From: Candidatus Dechloromonas phosphoritropha
GTDB lineage: Bacteria; Pseudomonadota; Gammaproteobacteria; Burkholderiales; Rhodocyclaceae
DNA length: 64,000 nucleotides
Direction of reading: 5' to 3'
Assembly (NCBI GenBank): GCA_016722705.1
Contig: JADKGN010000005.1
Location: 496,001-560,000, forward strand
Every line of letters starts with the position of its first letter. The stretch's first letter is position 1. The position numbers and the translations under genes were made by a program. Under the pieces are notes generated by a model. It had not been told where the DNA came from. It was given only the letters and a program-made list of their open reading frames with translations, and searched no databases. This document shows, piece by piece, positions 45,209 through 54,328 of this stretch.

Positions 45209-45684
45209 TCGGCCTCGCCTTTGTTGAAGATCGCCGCGACTTTTTTTGAGAGAACCAGCAGGGCAGCGGTTTCAGCGAGTGCCCGGTCCTTGCGTAGCAA
45301 TTCGCGTTCGAGTTCCTTGATGCATTTGCGGTCTTGTCGGGTTGCTTGCGGGCTGGCTCTGACTTCTTCCGGTTCGGCCAACGCTGTCGTGGCGCTGGCC
45401 CACCATTTGATCAGCTCGTCCGGATAAACGCCGTGCTCTCGACACCACGCGCTTTTGCTGGTTTCGTCCAGCGCCGCAGTGACGATCACCGCCTCCAGGC
45501 GCGCCGCCGCAGTCCATGCCCGCCCGAGGGCGGGCATGGACTGCGCGTCATCTCGCCAACGCTCAAGGGTTCCCGAACCAATGCCTACTTCACGGGCCAC
45601 CACATCTATTGCTGCATTTTCCGGCGCCAACAATCGTGCTACCGCTCTACCTTTGAACTTCTCTGAGTACCTTGCCATTTCCAT
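45205..45684 (-). CDS. IS3-type transposase OrfA of a truncated element
   Basis: 159 aa. HTH domain (ARYSEKFKGRAVARLLAPEN, VAREVGIGSGTLERWRDD) and a C-terminal coiled coil (KCIKELERELLRKDRALAETAALLVL). Such OrfA proteins pair with the OrfB that is cut short here, so the element is dead. A 34-base hairpin lies inside the gene (45510-45543). The stop overlaps the OrfB start (ATGA). Confidence 0.8.
   Translation of the reverse strand: MEMARYSEKFKGRAVARLLAPENAAIDVVAREVGIGSGTLERWRDDAQSMPALGRAWTAAARLEAVIVTAALDETSKSAWCREHGVYPDELIKWWASATTALAEPEEVRASPQATRQDRKCIKELERELLRKDRALAETAALLVLSKKVAAIFNKGEAE
45510..45543. repeat. Inverted repeat inside OrfA
   Basis: 16-base perfect arms (CAGTCCATGCCCGCCC and its complement) with a GA spacer, encoding part of DDAQSMPALGRAWTAA. 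It falls between the HTH and the rest of the protein. Confidence 0.85.
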
Positions 45685-45855
45685 CCTTTATCGCCGCCCC
45701 AGGGGGAGATTCTATCGAGGCGACAACTATTCTGACGTAGGGGGCAACCCACGACCACACATTGCTATCGCAAGTTGCGGACCCTATCCTGATCGTCTCC
45801 AAGTACACGATAGCCCCTTTCATGGCAAGTGATGTCCAAACTAGAAGGAAGGCAA

Positions 45856-45972
45856 ATGATCGATACCGTTAAAGAGAAAGCCAACAGGGATGAGATGGGG
45901 CCCGATGTCAACTACCTGAAACCGGACATCCTCGAAACGACTAACCGTATCTTCTTGGACATTGAGCACTGA
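45856..45972 (+). pseudogene. 5' fragment of an unknown gene cut by an IS3 end
   Basis: A very good ribosome site (GAAGGAAGG) precedes ATG 45856. The 38-codon frame starts MIDTVKEKANRDEMGPDVNY and ends in the TGA made by the first bases of the IS3-like end at 45970. I do not recognise it; it is probably an interrupted accessory gene. Confidence 0.45.
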
Positions 45973-46187
45973 GCTTCCCCCGAAATTTCGTCTGCCAAGG
46001 GTGACGTAAGATTGACGTTACTTTTGGAAGGCAGGAAATGAAAATACCGAAGCAGGCATACACAGCCGAGTTCAAGGAACTGGCGGTGAAACGAGTCAAA
46101 GACGGTCAAACCATCAGCGCCGTAGTCAAGGAACTCGGGCTGAGTGACCAGACATTACGCAACTGAGTTAAGGCATCAGCAGAAGGC
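45970..46187 (+). mobile_element. Left-end remnant of an IS3 element related to that at 7967
   Basis: The left terminal repeat TGAGCTTCCCCCGAAATTTC and an OrfA start at 46038 (MKIPKQAYTAEFKELAVKRV) match the complete IS3 element but with clear divergence. OrfA is stopped at 46164 by TGA in place of the Trp codon of LRNW. Similarity ends near 46187, so the rest has been lost. Confidence 0.85.
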
Positions 46188-46337
46188 ACGCGTTCGATCC
46201 TGCAGCAGTCTGGAAGCGACGCTGTGTGTTCCATTTGCGGGGATGCACCGGTGAGAGACTATCGCCTAGTCGGGCCAAGGGTTCCGGGCGGTGCGATCTG
46301 TACCCTGCGACTTTGCACTGATACAAGAACACGATGA
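46188..46337 (+). pseudogene. 3' fragment of an unknown Cys-rich frame
   Basis: Open plus frame right after the IS3 remnant, with no start codon. It includes VCSICGDAPVRDYRLVGPRV and AICTLRLCTDTRTR. The cysteine pairs suggest a zinc ribbon at the C-terminus of some protein. It may or may not belong to the fragment at 45856. Confidence 0.35.
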
Positions 46338-46420
46338 GGCTCTCGAACTGATCGTCGCCTAAATCTTCGTAGGCAAACTTCATGGCCACACCTGTGTCAT
46401 GTTCTCCGTCGTTCAGCGTG

Positions 46421-46753
46421 TCAACCGATGGCCAGCTTGACCGGCTTGCCGACGCGACTGAGCATTTCCACCAGCGTGTCGATGGTGAACTTGGCCGTCT
46501 TCTTGTTCACCACGTCGGACACGCGCGGTCGCGAGACCATCAGGATATCGGCGGCCTCGGCTTGCTTCAGGTGATGCTCGGTAATCCAGGTGGACAGTTC
46601 TTCCATCAGTTGCTGCTTCAGCAACTGGGTGTCGTTGATCTGTTTGCGAGAGGCTGCCTGCAAACGCTTGGCTTCAGCGGGTGCGAAGCCAAGCTCCAGG
46701 AAGAGGTTCGCTCCCGGCTTCGTCACATGGCGGATTTCGGTGTCGATCTTCAT
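46421..46753 (-). CDS. XRE-family antitoxin (HigA-like)
   Basis: 110 aa. An HTH region (HHLKQAEAADILMVSRPRVSDVVNKKTAKFTIDTLVEMLSRVGKPV) matches the HigA/XRE antitoxin type that goes with Gp49-like toxins. It should bind the toxin and repress the operon. The ATG overlaps the toxin stop (ATGA); toxin-first order is the HigBA arrangement. Confidence 0.85.
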   Translation of the reverse strand: MKIDTEIRHVTKPGANLFLELGFAPAEAKRLQAASRKQINDTQLLKQQLMEELSTWITEHHLKQAEAADILMVSRPRVSDVVNKKTAKFTIDTLVEMLSRVGKPVKLAIG

Positions 46754-47097
46754 TTCTGTACCTTTCTCGCGTTGACCACGGCGCGGTAGCGCGCCTCGGC
46801 AATGCCCTTGTCATGCTTACTGGTCGCCTGCGTCTTCTTTTGGAAGCAGTGCAAGACATATACGGCTTCCTCAAACTTGGCGATGTACATCACCCGATAG
46901 ATGCCGCCGGTTTCCCGAATGCGGATTTCCTTGGTGCCGGCCCCGACATCATCGAATGGCTTCCAGTCGTCCGGGTCCAACCCAACTTGCACTTTGCCCA
47001 ACTGAAAACCGGCATAGCGGCGTGGTTCGTCCGGGAATGCCAACAAGTCGTCATAGGCGGAACCTACCCAGCGAATCTCTTTTTCGTCACTCATCAC
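46750..47097 (-). CDS. HigB/Gp49-like toxin (RelE superfamily)
   Basis: 115 aa. KEIRWVGSAYDDLLAFPDEPRRYAGFQL, DVGAGTKEIRIRETGGIYRVMYIAKFEEAVYVLHCFQKKTQAT is typical of phage-derived Gp49-like/DUF891 toxins. Relatives cleave mRNA on the ribosome. Two adjacent ATG codons (47097, 47094) could start it. The pair sits inside the mobile-element relic downstream of mutS. Confidence 0.87.
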   Translation of the reverse strand: MMSDEKEIRWVGSAYDDLLAFPDEPRRYAGFQLGKVQVGLDPDDWKPFDDVGAGTKEIRIRETGGIYRVMYIAKFEEAVYVLHCFQKKTQATSKHDKGIAEARYRAVVNARKVQK

Positions 47098-47812
47098 TCC
47101 ACCGTGTATAAAAATTTATACGCATCAAGGACGCAAGTCAAGCTCTTCAAGATGGGCGTGCGTTGAACCAGTGCTTCCGCCGAGTGAATCAATTGCGCAG
47201 TCCGTCGGGCACCGTCATGGTCCAGCGCAGTGTCGCGTGGCCTCCTGAAAACTACGTTCGCACACGACTGGCTATGCCCTAGTATGCGGTCCGATTTTGT
47301 GGGGCAAATTTGGGGCAATTTGAGCGCCAAACCATGCCCATCTATGCCAATTCGACCTCCGTGAGGCGATGGCCGTCCTCGGCCCAACTTGTTGCTGCGA
47401 AAGAGAAAAGTCGATCTCTGACAGCGCATTGAGTCAGTGTCCCAACAGAATCGGCGTGTGTTTGGAGAAGTCGTCTAGTGGCTTGACCATCGGATCTTGT
47501 TGATTATCTGCCTCAATCACTGTGCTTGCCAGATTCGAACTTGTCGGGCTACACATTGCTTGCAGCAAGGCAATTCCTGGCCCAGGTACGTTCAGGCATT
47601 GTTGAGCCGGTTAGCCGGCGTGCGTGCGGCGCCTGGTTCGGGCGCGCATCCCCGCATCCCACGGTCAACAATGGATGAGTATTCCACTACCTTGCGAGGC
47701 GAGGGCGACGCAGACCGCATCGGCTCCGCGCGGGCGGCGCTTACTGGCGACGGCTGTCGCGCGGCGGACAAGCGGCTCGTCAAGCATTTCGGCTTTGCGG
47801 GCGATTGTCCGA
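47098..47812. other. Gene-free stretch with the second direct repeat
   Basis: 715 bp. Frames here have no recognisable similarity. It holds the second copy of the 25-bp repeat (47301-47325). I also looked for a tRNA because of GTTCGAATC on the minus strand near 47530, but no cloverleaf forms. Confidence 0.5.
47301..47325. repeat. Direct repeat, distal side
   Basis: Partner of 44909-44933: GGGGCAAATTTGGGGCA is identical and the full 25 bases have two mismatches. The two enclose about 2.4 kb of IS relics and the toxin-antitoxin pair. Confidence 0.55.
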
Positions 47813-49172
47813 TCAGCCGGACAATGGCTTGATCACGCGCTTGACCACAGTGTCGTCGGGATGCGGGTGGATACTGAAGCCGAGGCTGGTCATCAGGCTG
47901 AACATCTTGCTGTTGGTCGACAGAACGTCTCCGACGACCGCGCGATAGCCCTTCTGGCGTGCACAGTCGATCAGCGCCGTCATCAGCTTGCGGCCGACGC
48001 CGCATTTTTGCCAGGCATCGCCCACCGCTAAGGCAAACTCGACCGACTCGCCGTCGGGATTGACCACGTAGCGGGCGACGCCGATCTGGGTTTCCTTGCC
48101 TTCATCACCGGCATGGGTGGCGACCAGAGCCATTTCGCGGTCGTAATCAATCTGCGTGAAGCGCACCAGCATCGTCGGCGTCAGTTCGCGCAGGGTATCC
48201 ATGAAGCGGTAATAGCGCGATTCGTCGGACATGCCCATGACGAATTCCTGCTCCATCTCAGCATCTTCCGGCCGGATCGGGCGGATGGTGACCACCGTTC
48301 CATCTTTCATCTGCCATTCCTGCGTCAGGTGGACGGGGTACGGGTAGATCGCCATGTGCGCATAACGATCACCGGTGGCTTCGGAGATATGGTCGATGAC
48401 GATCCGCGCATCGGCGGCGATGGCGCCTTTCTCGTCGACAATCAGCGGGTTGATGTCGAGTTCCATGAGCCAGGGCAGTTCGCAGACCATTTCCGAGACG
48501 CAGAGCAGCACCTCCCGCAGCGCCTTCTGGTCGACAGGAGGCATGTTGTGGAACTCTCCGAGAATCACCGAGGCGCGGGTCGAATCGATGAGATCCCTGG
48601 CCAGGAACTTGTTCAACGGCGGCAACGCAACCGAACGGTCGCTGAACACCTCGACATCGAATCCGCCGGCACCGAAAGAAATCACCGGGCCGAAGATGGG
48701 GTCGCGGAAGACGCCGATCATCAGCTCGCGGCCGTGCGGGCGCGACAGGAAGGGCTCGATCGAAACACCGTTGATCCGGGCCTTCGGCTGACGCTTCTGC
48801 ACGGTATCGATGATGTCGTGATAGGCGTTGCGGACGGCCGGCGCATTCTTGATGTTGAGGCGTACCCCGCCGACTTCGGACTTGTGCTGGAGATCGGGCG
48901 AGTCGACCTTCATGACGATCGGGAATCCGATCTGTTCAGCCAGAAGCAGCGCCTCGGTCGCGGTTCGGGCAACCATGGTCTGCGCGACCGGCACGCGGAA
49001 GGCGCGCAGGATGGCTTTCGATTCCATTTCCGAGAGAATCTTGCGGCGCTCGGAAAGCAGCGCCTCGATCAGCATCTTGGCACCTTCGGCCTCCGGGCGG
49101 TCATGCTGGCGGGTTGGCTCGGGTGTCTGCAGGAGCAGCTTCTGGTTCCGGAAATACTTGGAGATGTGATAG
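47813..49172 (-). pseudogene. Pat-type acyl-CoA synthetase/acetyltransferase, 3' part
   Basis: Holds the ATP-grasp (acetyl-CoA synthetase beta-like) domain, AKMLIEALLSERRKILSEMESKAILRAF, FPIVMKVDSPDLQHKSEVGGV, ELDINPLIVDEKG, and a C-terminal GNAT domain (VTIRPIRPEDAEMEQEFV, FALAVGDAWQKCGVGRKLMTALIDCARQKGY). Together with 50895-52232 it would make one protein of about 897 aa. Proteins of this kind acetylate acetyl-CoA synthetase and other lysines. An ATG inside the IS end at 49186 could start a shorter product holding only ATP-grasp and GNAT. Confidence 0.9.
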
Positions 49173-50894
49173 CCCGAATTTTTCATAAAAGCAGGCGAAT
49201 CTCGTTTAACCCATTGATATAATAGGGGTTACGCCAATAACGCTTTGTAAGAAGCCTAAACGAGACCGCCCATGGACCATTCTATCCCAACCCAGCTTCG
49301 CTTTCCCGCCAGCGCCGGATTTACGATCCGGGCAGAGTTTGACGGCGGGGCGATGTCCTCCGACTTTGGCGCACTCCTGTTGCGTGGCATCGACCTGCAA
49401 ATCGGCCTGATTCCCCGCCTGGTCAGCGCGATTCACGACAAACGCCACGCCTCGTACATTGACCATCCCCTGGCCGACCTGCTTCGTCAGCGGATATTCC
49501 AGACCGCCAGCGGCTACGCCGACGGTAATGACGCCAACACGCTGCGGCGCGATCCGCTGTTCAAACTGGCGGTCGGTCGTGCCCCGCTGGACGAGGGAAA
49601 TGACCTGGCCTCCGGCCCCACGCTCTCCCGGCTCGAAAACAGCGTATCGCGCAAAGACATTTACCGCCTGGCCAAAAGCTTCGTCGACGCCTTCATCGCC
49701 AGCTACGCCCAAGCGCCTGCCGTGATCGTGCTCGATATGGATCACTCGGAGGATGCCACTCACGGGCAGCAGGAACTGGCGTTCTATAACCCCCACTACG
49801 GGAATCACTGCTACCTGCCGCTGTTTCTCTTCGAAGGACTTTCCGGGAAGTTCATTACTGCCGTCCTGCGTCCGGGCAAACGCCCGACTGGCAAGGAGAA
49901 CGCGGCCATCATCAAGCGCGTGCTGCGCTTGCTCCGCCAGGCTTGGCCCGAGACCCACATCATTCTGCGCGGGGATGGCCACTTCGCGAATCCCGAACTG
50001 ATGGCCTTGTGCGCGTCCGATCCGCATCTGGACTTCCTCTTCGGCCTGGCCGGCAACCCGGTGCTCTCGCCCAAGGCCGAGCCGCTGCTGAAGAAAGCCC
50101 GTGCGCTGCACCAGACACACAGCGCCAACGCCCAGCGCCTGGGGAACGCCGAGCCTGCGGCGACACGACTGTACGACGATATCGAGTATCAGGCGGGCTC
50201 GTGGCCCAAGGCTTACCGCGTGGTGGTCAAGGCCGAGGTGATGGCCTTGGGTGACAACCCGCGGTACGTGGTGACCTCGCTGTCCGACCCGACGCCTGAT
50301 GTGCTTTACAAAGAGCTGTACTGTGCTCGAGGGCAGGACGAGAACTTCATCAAGGCGGTGAAGAACGACTTGGCCAGTGACCGGACCTCCGATCATGCCT
50401 TCCTCGCCAATCACCTGCGGCTGTTCTATTCGTGTGCGGCGTATGGGTTGATTCACGGCTTGCGCGAGAACACGCTGGTGCATACGGAACTGGCCAAGGC
50501 GCAACCGCTGTCGATTATCCTGAAACTCTTTAAGTTGGCGGTGCGCGTGGTGCAGTACAAGGATCGGATCAAGCTGTCCTTGCCTACGTCGTGTCCGATG
50601 AAGGGGTGCTGGCGCGGGTGACCGAGTTGCTTTACCTCGTCCCGCGCCCGCCGGCACCGGCCTGATCGACTCGGCGACGCCGTCTCATGCTACCGACTCG
50701 AATCCGCTTGAGCGGAGGTCAGGTCTCGCCAGCGCTCTGTCCAGGGATCGATGGCGGCAGGGTGTGATGCCCAAAAGTTGGGGTATTTGGCCGATCGTGG
50801 CGGGTTGGCAGCAAAATTCGCAGCAAGCTGACTCGCATCACGGCTGGAATGGCACGACATTGACATCGCACGGCGGGTTTATGAAACATCCGGG
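49173..50894 (+). mobile_element. IS1380-family element inserted in the Pat gene
   Basis: 1722 bp with imperfect terminal repeats: left CCCGAATTTTTCATAAA, right (complement) CCCGGATGTTTCATAAA. ATAG is duplicated exactly at 49169-49172 and 50895-50898, the 4-bp target size expected for IS1380. Removing the element and one ATAG restores the Pat reading frame. Confidence 0.95.
49272..50665 (+). CDS. IS1380-family transposase (C-terminus frameshifted)
   Basis: The main frame runs from ATG 49272 to 50621, 449 aa, with DDE-type blocks VIVLDMDHSEDATHGQQE, FYNPHYGNHCYLPL, ILRGDGHFANPEL and GQDENFIKAVKNDLASDRTS. It ends SCPMKGCWRG-stop, whereas a one-base insertion in GGGG at 50603-50606 would give MKGVLARVTELLYLVPRP to a stop at 50665, the usual family C-terminus. 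Only the last 14 or so residues change, so activity may survive. Confidence 0.88.
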
Positions 50895-52232
50895 ATAGAA
50901 CATCTCGACTGCGGTTTCCGGCGTGCGGAAGGATGGAATGCCTGATTCCTCGAGCAGCTTGCGGCCACCGGCAACCTGCTCCTCGCCCATCCAGCAGCAA
51001 ATGACCGAGCAGCTGGTTTCGTCGGCAATCTCAACGATAGTCTTGGCTACTTCCAGAGGGTTGGTCATCGCCTGCGGCGAGAGCATGACCAGCGTGCTGT
51101 CGACGCTGACATCTCCGGTGACCAACTCGATGGCTTGACGATAGCGTTCCGGCGTCGCATCGCCGCCAATGTCGACTGGATTGTTGTGCGACCAGTCGGG
51201 TGGAAGGATCTTGTTGAGCGTGGCCATCGTTTCGACCGATAACTGCGCTAACGGAATTCCGAGGTCGCCGGCGCGGTCGGCCGCCATCGCGCCCGGCCCG
51301 CCGCCGTTGGTGACGATGGCGAGGCGGTTGCCCTGCGGCCGGAATTTCGAGGCCAGCGCCTTGGCGGCATAGAAAAGCTGGCCGATGTTGCTGACGCGGA
51401 CGACGCCGGCGCGACGGACGGCGGCATCGAAGACCGAATCGGAAACCGCCGCCATTCCCGAGTGGGTGGAAGCCGCCATTGCTCCAGCTTCGTGGCGCCC
51501 GGCCTTGAGCAGGATGATCGGCTTGATCCGGGCCGCCGAGCGCAGCGCGCTCATGAAGCGGCGGGCGTTGCGGATGCCCTCGACGTACATCAGGATATAG
51601 TGCGTGCGGTTGTCGTAAATCAGGTAATCGAGAATTTCGCCGAACTCGATATCGGCCGTCATCCCCAGCGAAATAACCGATGAAAAGCCGACTTGGTTGC
51701 TCTTGGCCCAGTCGAGCACTGCCGAACACATGGCGCCGGATTGCGAAACCAGGGCCAGATTGCCGCGACCCGCGGTCGTGCTGGCAAAGGTTGCATTGAG
51801 CCCGATGTCGGGACGGATGATGCCGAGGCAGTTGGGCCCGAGGATGCGGACGTTGTAAGCGCGCCCGATCTCGAGAACCTTACGCTCGAGCGCCGCGCCG
51901 ACATGGCCGGATTCGGAAAACCCCGAACTGACGATGATGACGTTGCGCACCCCGCTGCGTCCACACTGCTCGATGATCTTCGGCATCGACTGCGGCCGGG
52001 TGGCGATGACAGCCATGTCGACGCGGGCGCCGATTTCCTCAATCGACTTGTAGGTCTGGTGGCCCTGGACGGTCGTGTGCTTGGGGTTGATGGCGAAAAG
52101 CTGTCCCTTGAAACCGGACGCCAGAATGTTCTTGAAAATGACGTTACCGACGGCATTTTCGCGGTCGGACGCGCCAATGACGGCTACCGCATCAGGTTCG
52201 AAAAGCGAGGTTAGATAGTGCTGTTCCAGCAT
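50895..52232 (-). pseudogene. Pat-type acyl-CoA synthetase/acetyltransferase, 5' part
   Basis: N-terminal CoA-binding and ligase-CoA domains: MLEQHYLTSLFEPDAVAVIGAS, ILGPNCLGIIRP, ALVSQSGAMCSAVLDWA, IVTNGGGPGAMAADRAGDLG, PVDIGGDATPERY. Coding continues to ETAVEMF and then runs into the IS1380 end, adding an alien tail of about 20 residues before a stop at 50838. The 5' half still has its own start and could be expressed as an orphan CoA-ligase alpha-like protein. Confidence 0.92.
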
Positions 52233-52321
52233 GAAAAGCCTCTTTTTAGGAGATTATGTTGCAATGCACCATATTAACATATCCTAAGAACTAGTTCCAT
52301 TGCCGGACTAGGGGATACCGC

Positions 52322-52726
52322 CTAATCGACCAGCTCCGATTCGATCATCAGTGGTTGTTCCAGCGCTTTGTGAACCGGGCATTTGTTGGCGATTTCCAGC
52401 AGCCGCGCACGCTGCTCGACGGTCAGATCGCCTTCCAGCGTGATCGCGCGGACGATGCGATCGCGGGGAATGCCGGAGACCTTCACCTTGTCGTGGACCA
52501 GGCTGACGCTGATCCGCGTCAGCGGGATGCCCTTGCGTTCGGCATACATGCGCAGGGTCATCGAGGTGCAGGCGCCGAGGCCGGCCATCACGAATTCGAG
52601 CGGCGCCGGCCCGGCATCCGCGCCGCCGACGTCGACCGGCTCGTCGGCCAGCAATCGGTGCTCGCCAACGATGACTTCCTGCTGGTATCTTCCCTGACCA
52701 TTCTCGCGAACGATGACTTCCGCCAT
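52322..52726 (-). CDS. OsmC-family peroxiredoxin-like protein
   Basis: 134 aa. MAEVIVRENGQGRYQQEVIVGEH, FVMAGLGACTSMTLRMYAERKG and IANKCPVHKAL carry the two reactive cysteines of OsmC/YhfA-type hydroperoxide reductases. The start at 52726 shares its CATG with the divergent methyltransferase; an upstream ATG at 52756 lies within that gene. Confidence 0.9.
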   Translation of the reverse strand: MAEVIVRENGQGRYQQEVIVGEHRLLADEPVDVGGADAGPAPLEFVMAGLGACTSMTLRMYAERKGIPLTRISVSLVHDKVKVSGIPRDRIVRAITLEGDLTVEQRARLLEIANKCPVHKALEQPLMIESELVD

Positions 52727-53264
52727 GACTGCCTCCCCGAATGAACACCCCGCCATGATAGCCCCGTCGCCCTGGGTTGTCTGCCATCTGCCGCTCGTGG
52801 CCGTCGGCGGGCGCGTGCTCGACCTCGCCTGCGGCCGCGGTCGCCATGCCAGGCTGTTGGCGGCGGCCGGTTACGAAGTCGTTGCGGTCGACCGCGATTT
52901 CGCGGCGATTTCCAGTTTGCAAGAGGTGGCCGGGATCACGGCGCTTCGGTTCGACCTCGAAGGCGGCGACTGGCCGCTGGCCGGCGAGCGCTTTGCCGGC
53001 GTCATCGTCACCAATTACCTGTGGCGGCCACGTCTGCCGGATGTCTGCGCCCTGCTCGACAGTGGCGGCGTGCTGATCTACGAGACCTTCATGGTTGGCA
53101 ACGAGGTCTACGGCAAGCCGTCCACTCCGGATTTCCTGCTGCGTCACGGGGAGCTGCGTGCCGTGGCCAGGGCCGCCGGGCTGCGCGAGATTGCCGTCGC
53201 GGAAGGTTATACCGACAGCCCGAAGCCGGGGATGCGTCAGGCGATCTGCGCCGTCCGCGAGTGA
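52725..53264 (+). CDS. Class I SAM-dependent methyltransferase
   Basis: 179 aa from ATG 52725; ATG 52713 and 52755 are alternatives. VGGRVLDLACGRGRHARLLAAAGYEVVAVDRD is a clear SAM site, followed by GVIVTNYLWRPRLP. The target is unknown. Its 5' end is divergent with osmC with no intergenic space, so any promoter lies inside the neighbouring coding sequence. Its end overlaps selU by 28 bp. Confidence 0.82.
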   Translation: MTASPNEHPAMIAPSPWVVCHLPLVAVGGRVLDLACGRGRHARLLAAAGYEVVAVDRDFAAISSLQEVAGITALRFDLEGGDWPLAGERFAGVIVTNYLWRPRLPDVCALLDSGGVLIYETFMVGNEVYGKPSTPDFLLRHGELRAVARAAGLREIAVAEGYTDSPKPGMRQAICAVRE

Positions 53265-54325
53265 ATGATGCGCGCGGCGATGTCGGCGATACCGCTTGCT
53301 GAAAGATCATTGGTCGAAAAGCTAGCAGCGTCGCCTGCCGGGAGCGTGTCATTCAAGGCGCCGTAGTCGCTGAAATTGCGGGCCTGCGAGCGGTGATAAA
53401 GCCGGTCGTAATGCTGCTCCAGCAATTCCCGAACCAGCGCCGGCCACTCGGCCGCCGCGACCATGTCTCGCCAGCGCTTCATGGTTTCCGCGCTGTGCAG
53501 GCTTCGGAGGATGTCGAGGCGCTCATTCAGCAGGTCGGGCATGCCCAGGAAGTAGTCGTAGTCGGCGAGCAGGAAGGTGACACGGGCCGCCAGCGCCGCG
53601 TCGATGCTGATGCATTCGCCGGCGCGGATACGTTCGATAAGGGCATCCGGCACCTGCAGGCGGCCAATCTTGCGACTTTCCGCCTCGACGAACACTGGCC
53701 GCGCCGGGTCGAAGCGCTCCAGTTCGAGCAGGAGCAGGGTTTCGAACCACTTCTGGCTTGGTTGCGGCTGTCCGGGCAGGACGCCAAGGACAGAACCCTT
53801 GTGGCTGGCCAGGGTTTCGAGGTCGAGCACCTGTTCGCCGCGGGCGGCGAGAGCCTGCAGGATGCGCGTCTTGCCGCTGCCGGTGGCGCCGCAGATAACG
53901 CGAAAGTTGTAGGCTTGGGGCAGGCGCATGAGTTGCGCGACAACGTGGCTGCGCCAGGTCTTGTAACCGCCGTCGAGCTGGCTGGCTTTCCAGCCGATGG
54001 CGCGGAAGACGGTAGTCAGCGAGCCGCTGCGGTTGCCGCCGCGCCAGCAGTAGATCAGGGGTTTCCAGTCCCGCGCCTTGGTGAGAAAGTGCTCACGCAG
54101 GTGGTGGCCGATGTTTTCGGAGACCAGCGCGGCGCCGACCTTCCTGGCCTCGAACGGGGATACCTGCTTGTAAATGGTGCCAACTTCGATGCGCTGCGCG
54201 TCGTCGAGCACCGGGCAGTTGATGGCACCGGGAATGTGGTCGTCGGCAAATTCGGCGGGGGAGCGGACGTCGATGATTTCGTCGAAATCCGCAAGATCGG
54301 CAAGGGGCGTGCGGTCGGCGCTCAC
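53237..54325 (-). CDS. selU: tRNA 2-selenouridine synthase
   Basis: 362 aa. An N-terminal rhodanese domain with the catalytic Cys93 in IYCWRGGNRSGS is followed by a P-loop domain (CGATGSGKTRILQAL, about 145-157). It exchanges the sulfur of 2-thiouridine at tRNA position 34 for selenium using selenophosphate. No selD or selA is visible in the window. tesA starts 4 bp before it on the same side of the map. Confidence 0.93.
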   Translation of the reverse strand: MSADRTPLADLADFDEIIDVRSPAEFADDHIPGAINCPVLDDAQRIEVGTIYKQVSPFEARKVGAALVSENIGHHLREHFLTKARDWKPLIYCWRGGNRSGSLTTVFRAIGWKASQLDGGYKTWRSHVVAQLMRLPQAYNFRVICGATGSGKTRILQALAARGEQVLDLETLASHKGSVLGVLPGQPQPSQKWFETLLLLELERFDPARPVFVEAESRKIGRLQVPDALIERIRAGECISIDAALAARVTFLLADYDYFLGMPDLLNERLDILRSLHSAETMKRWRDMVAAAEWPALVRELLEQHYDRLYHRSQARNFSDYGALNDTLPAGDAASFSTNDLSASGIADIAARIIHSRTAQIA

Positions 54326-54328
54326 GAT

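Noticed and set aside
47500..47560. Possible tRNA from GTTCGAATC on the minus strand
   Set aside because: No T-stem, acceptor stem or anticodon arm can be paired around it.
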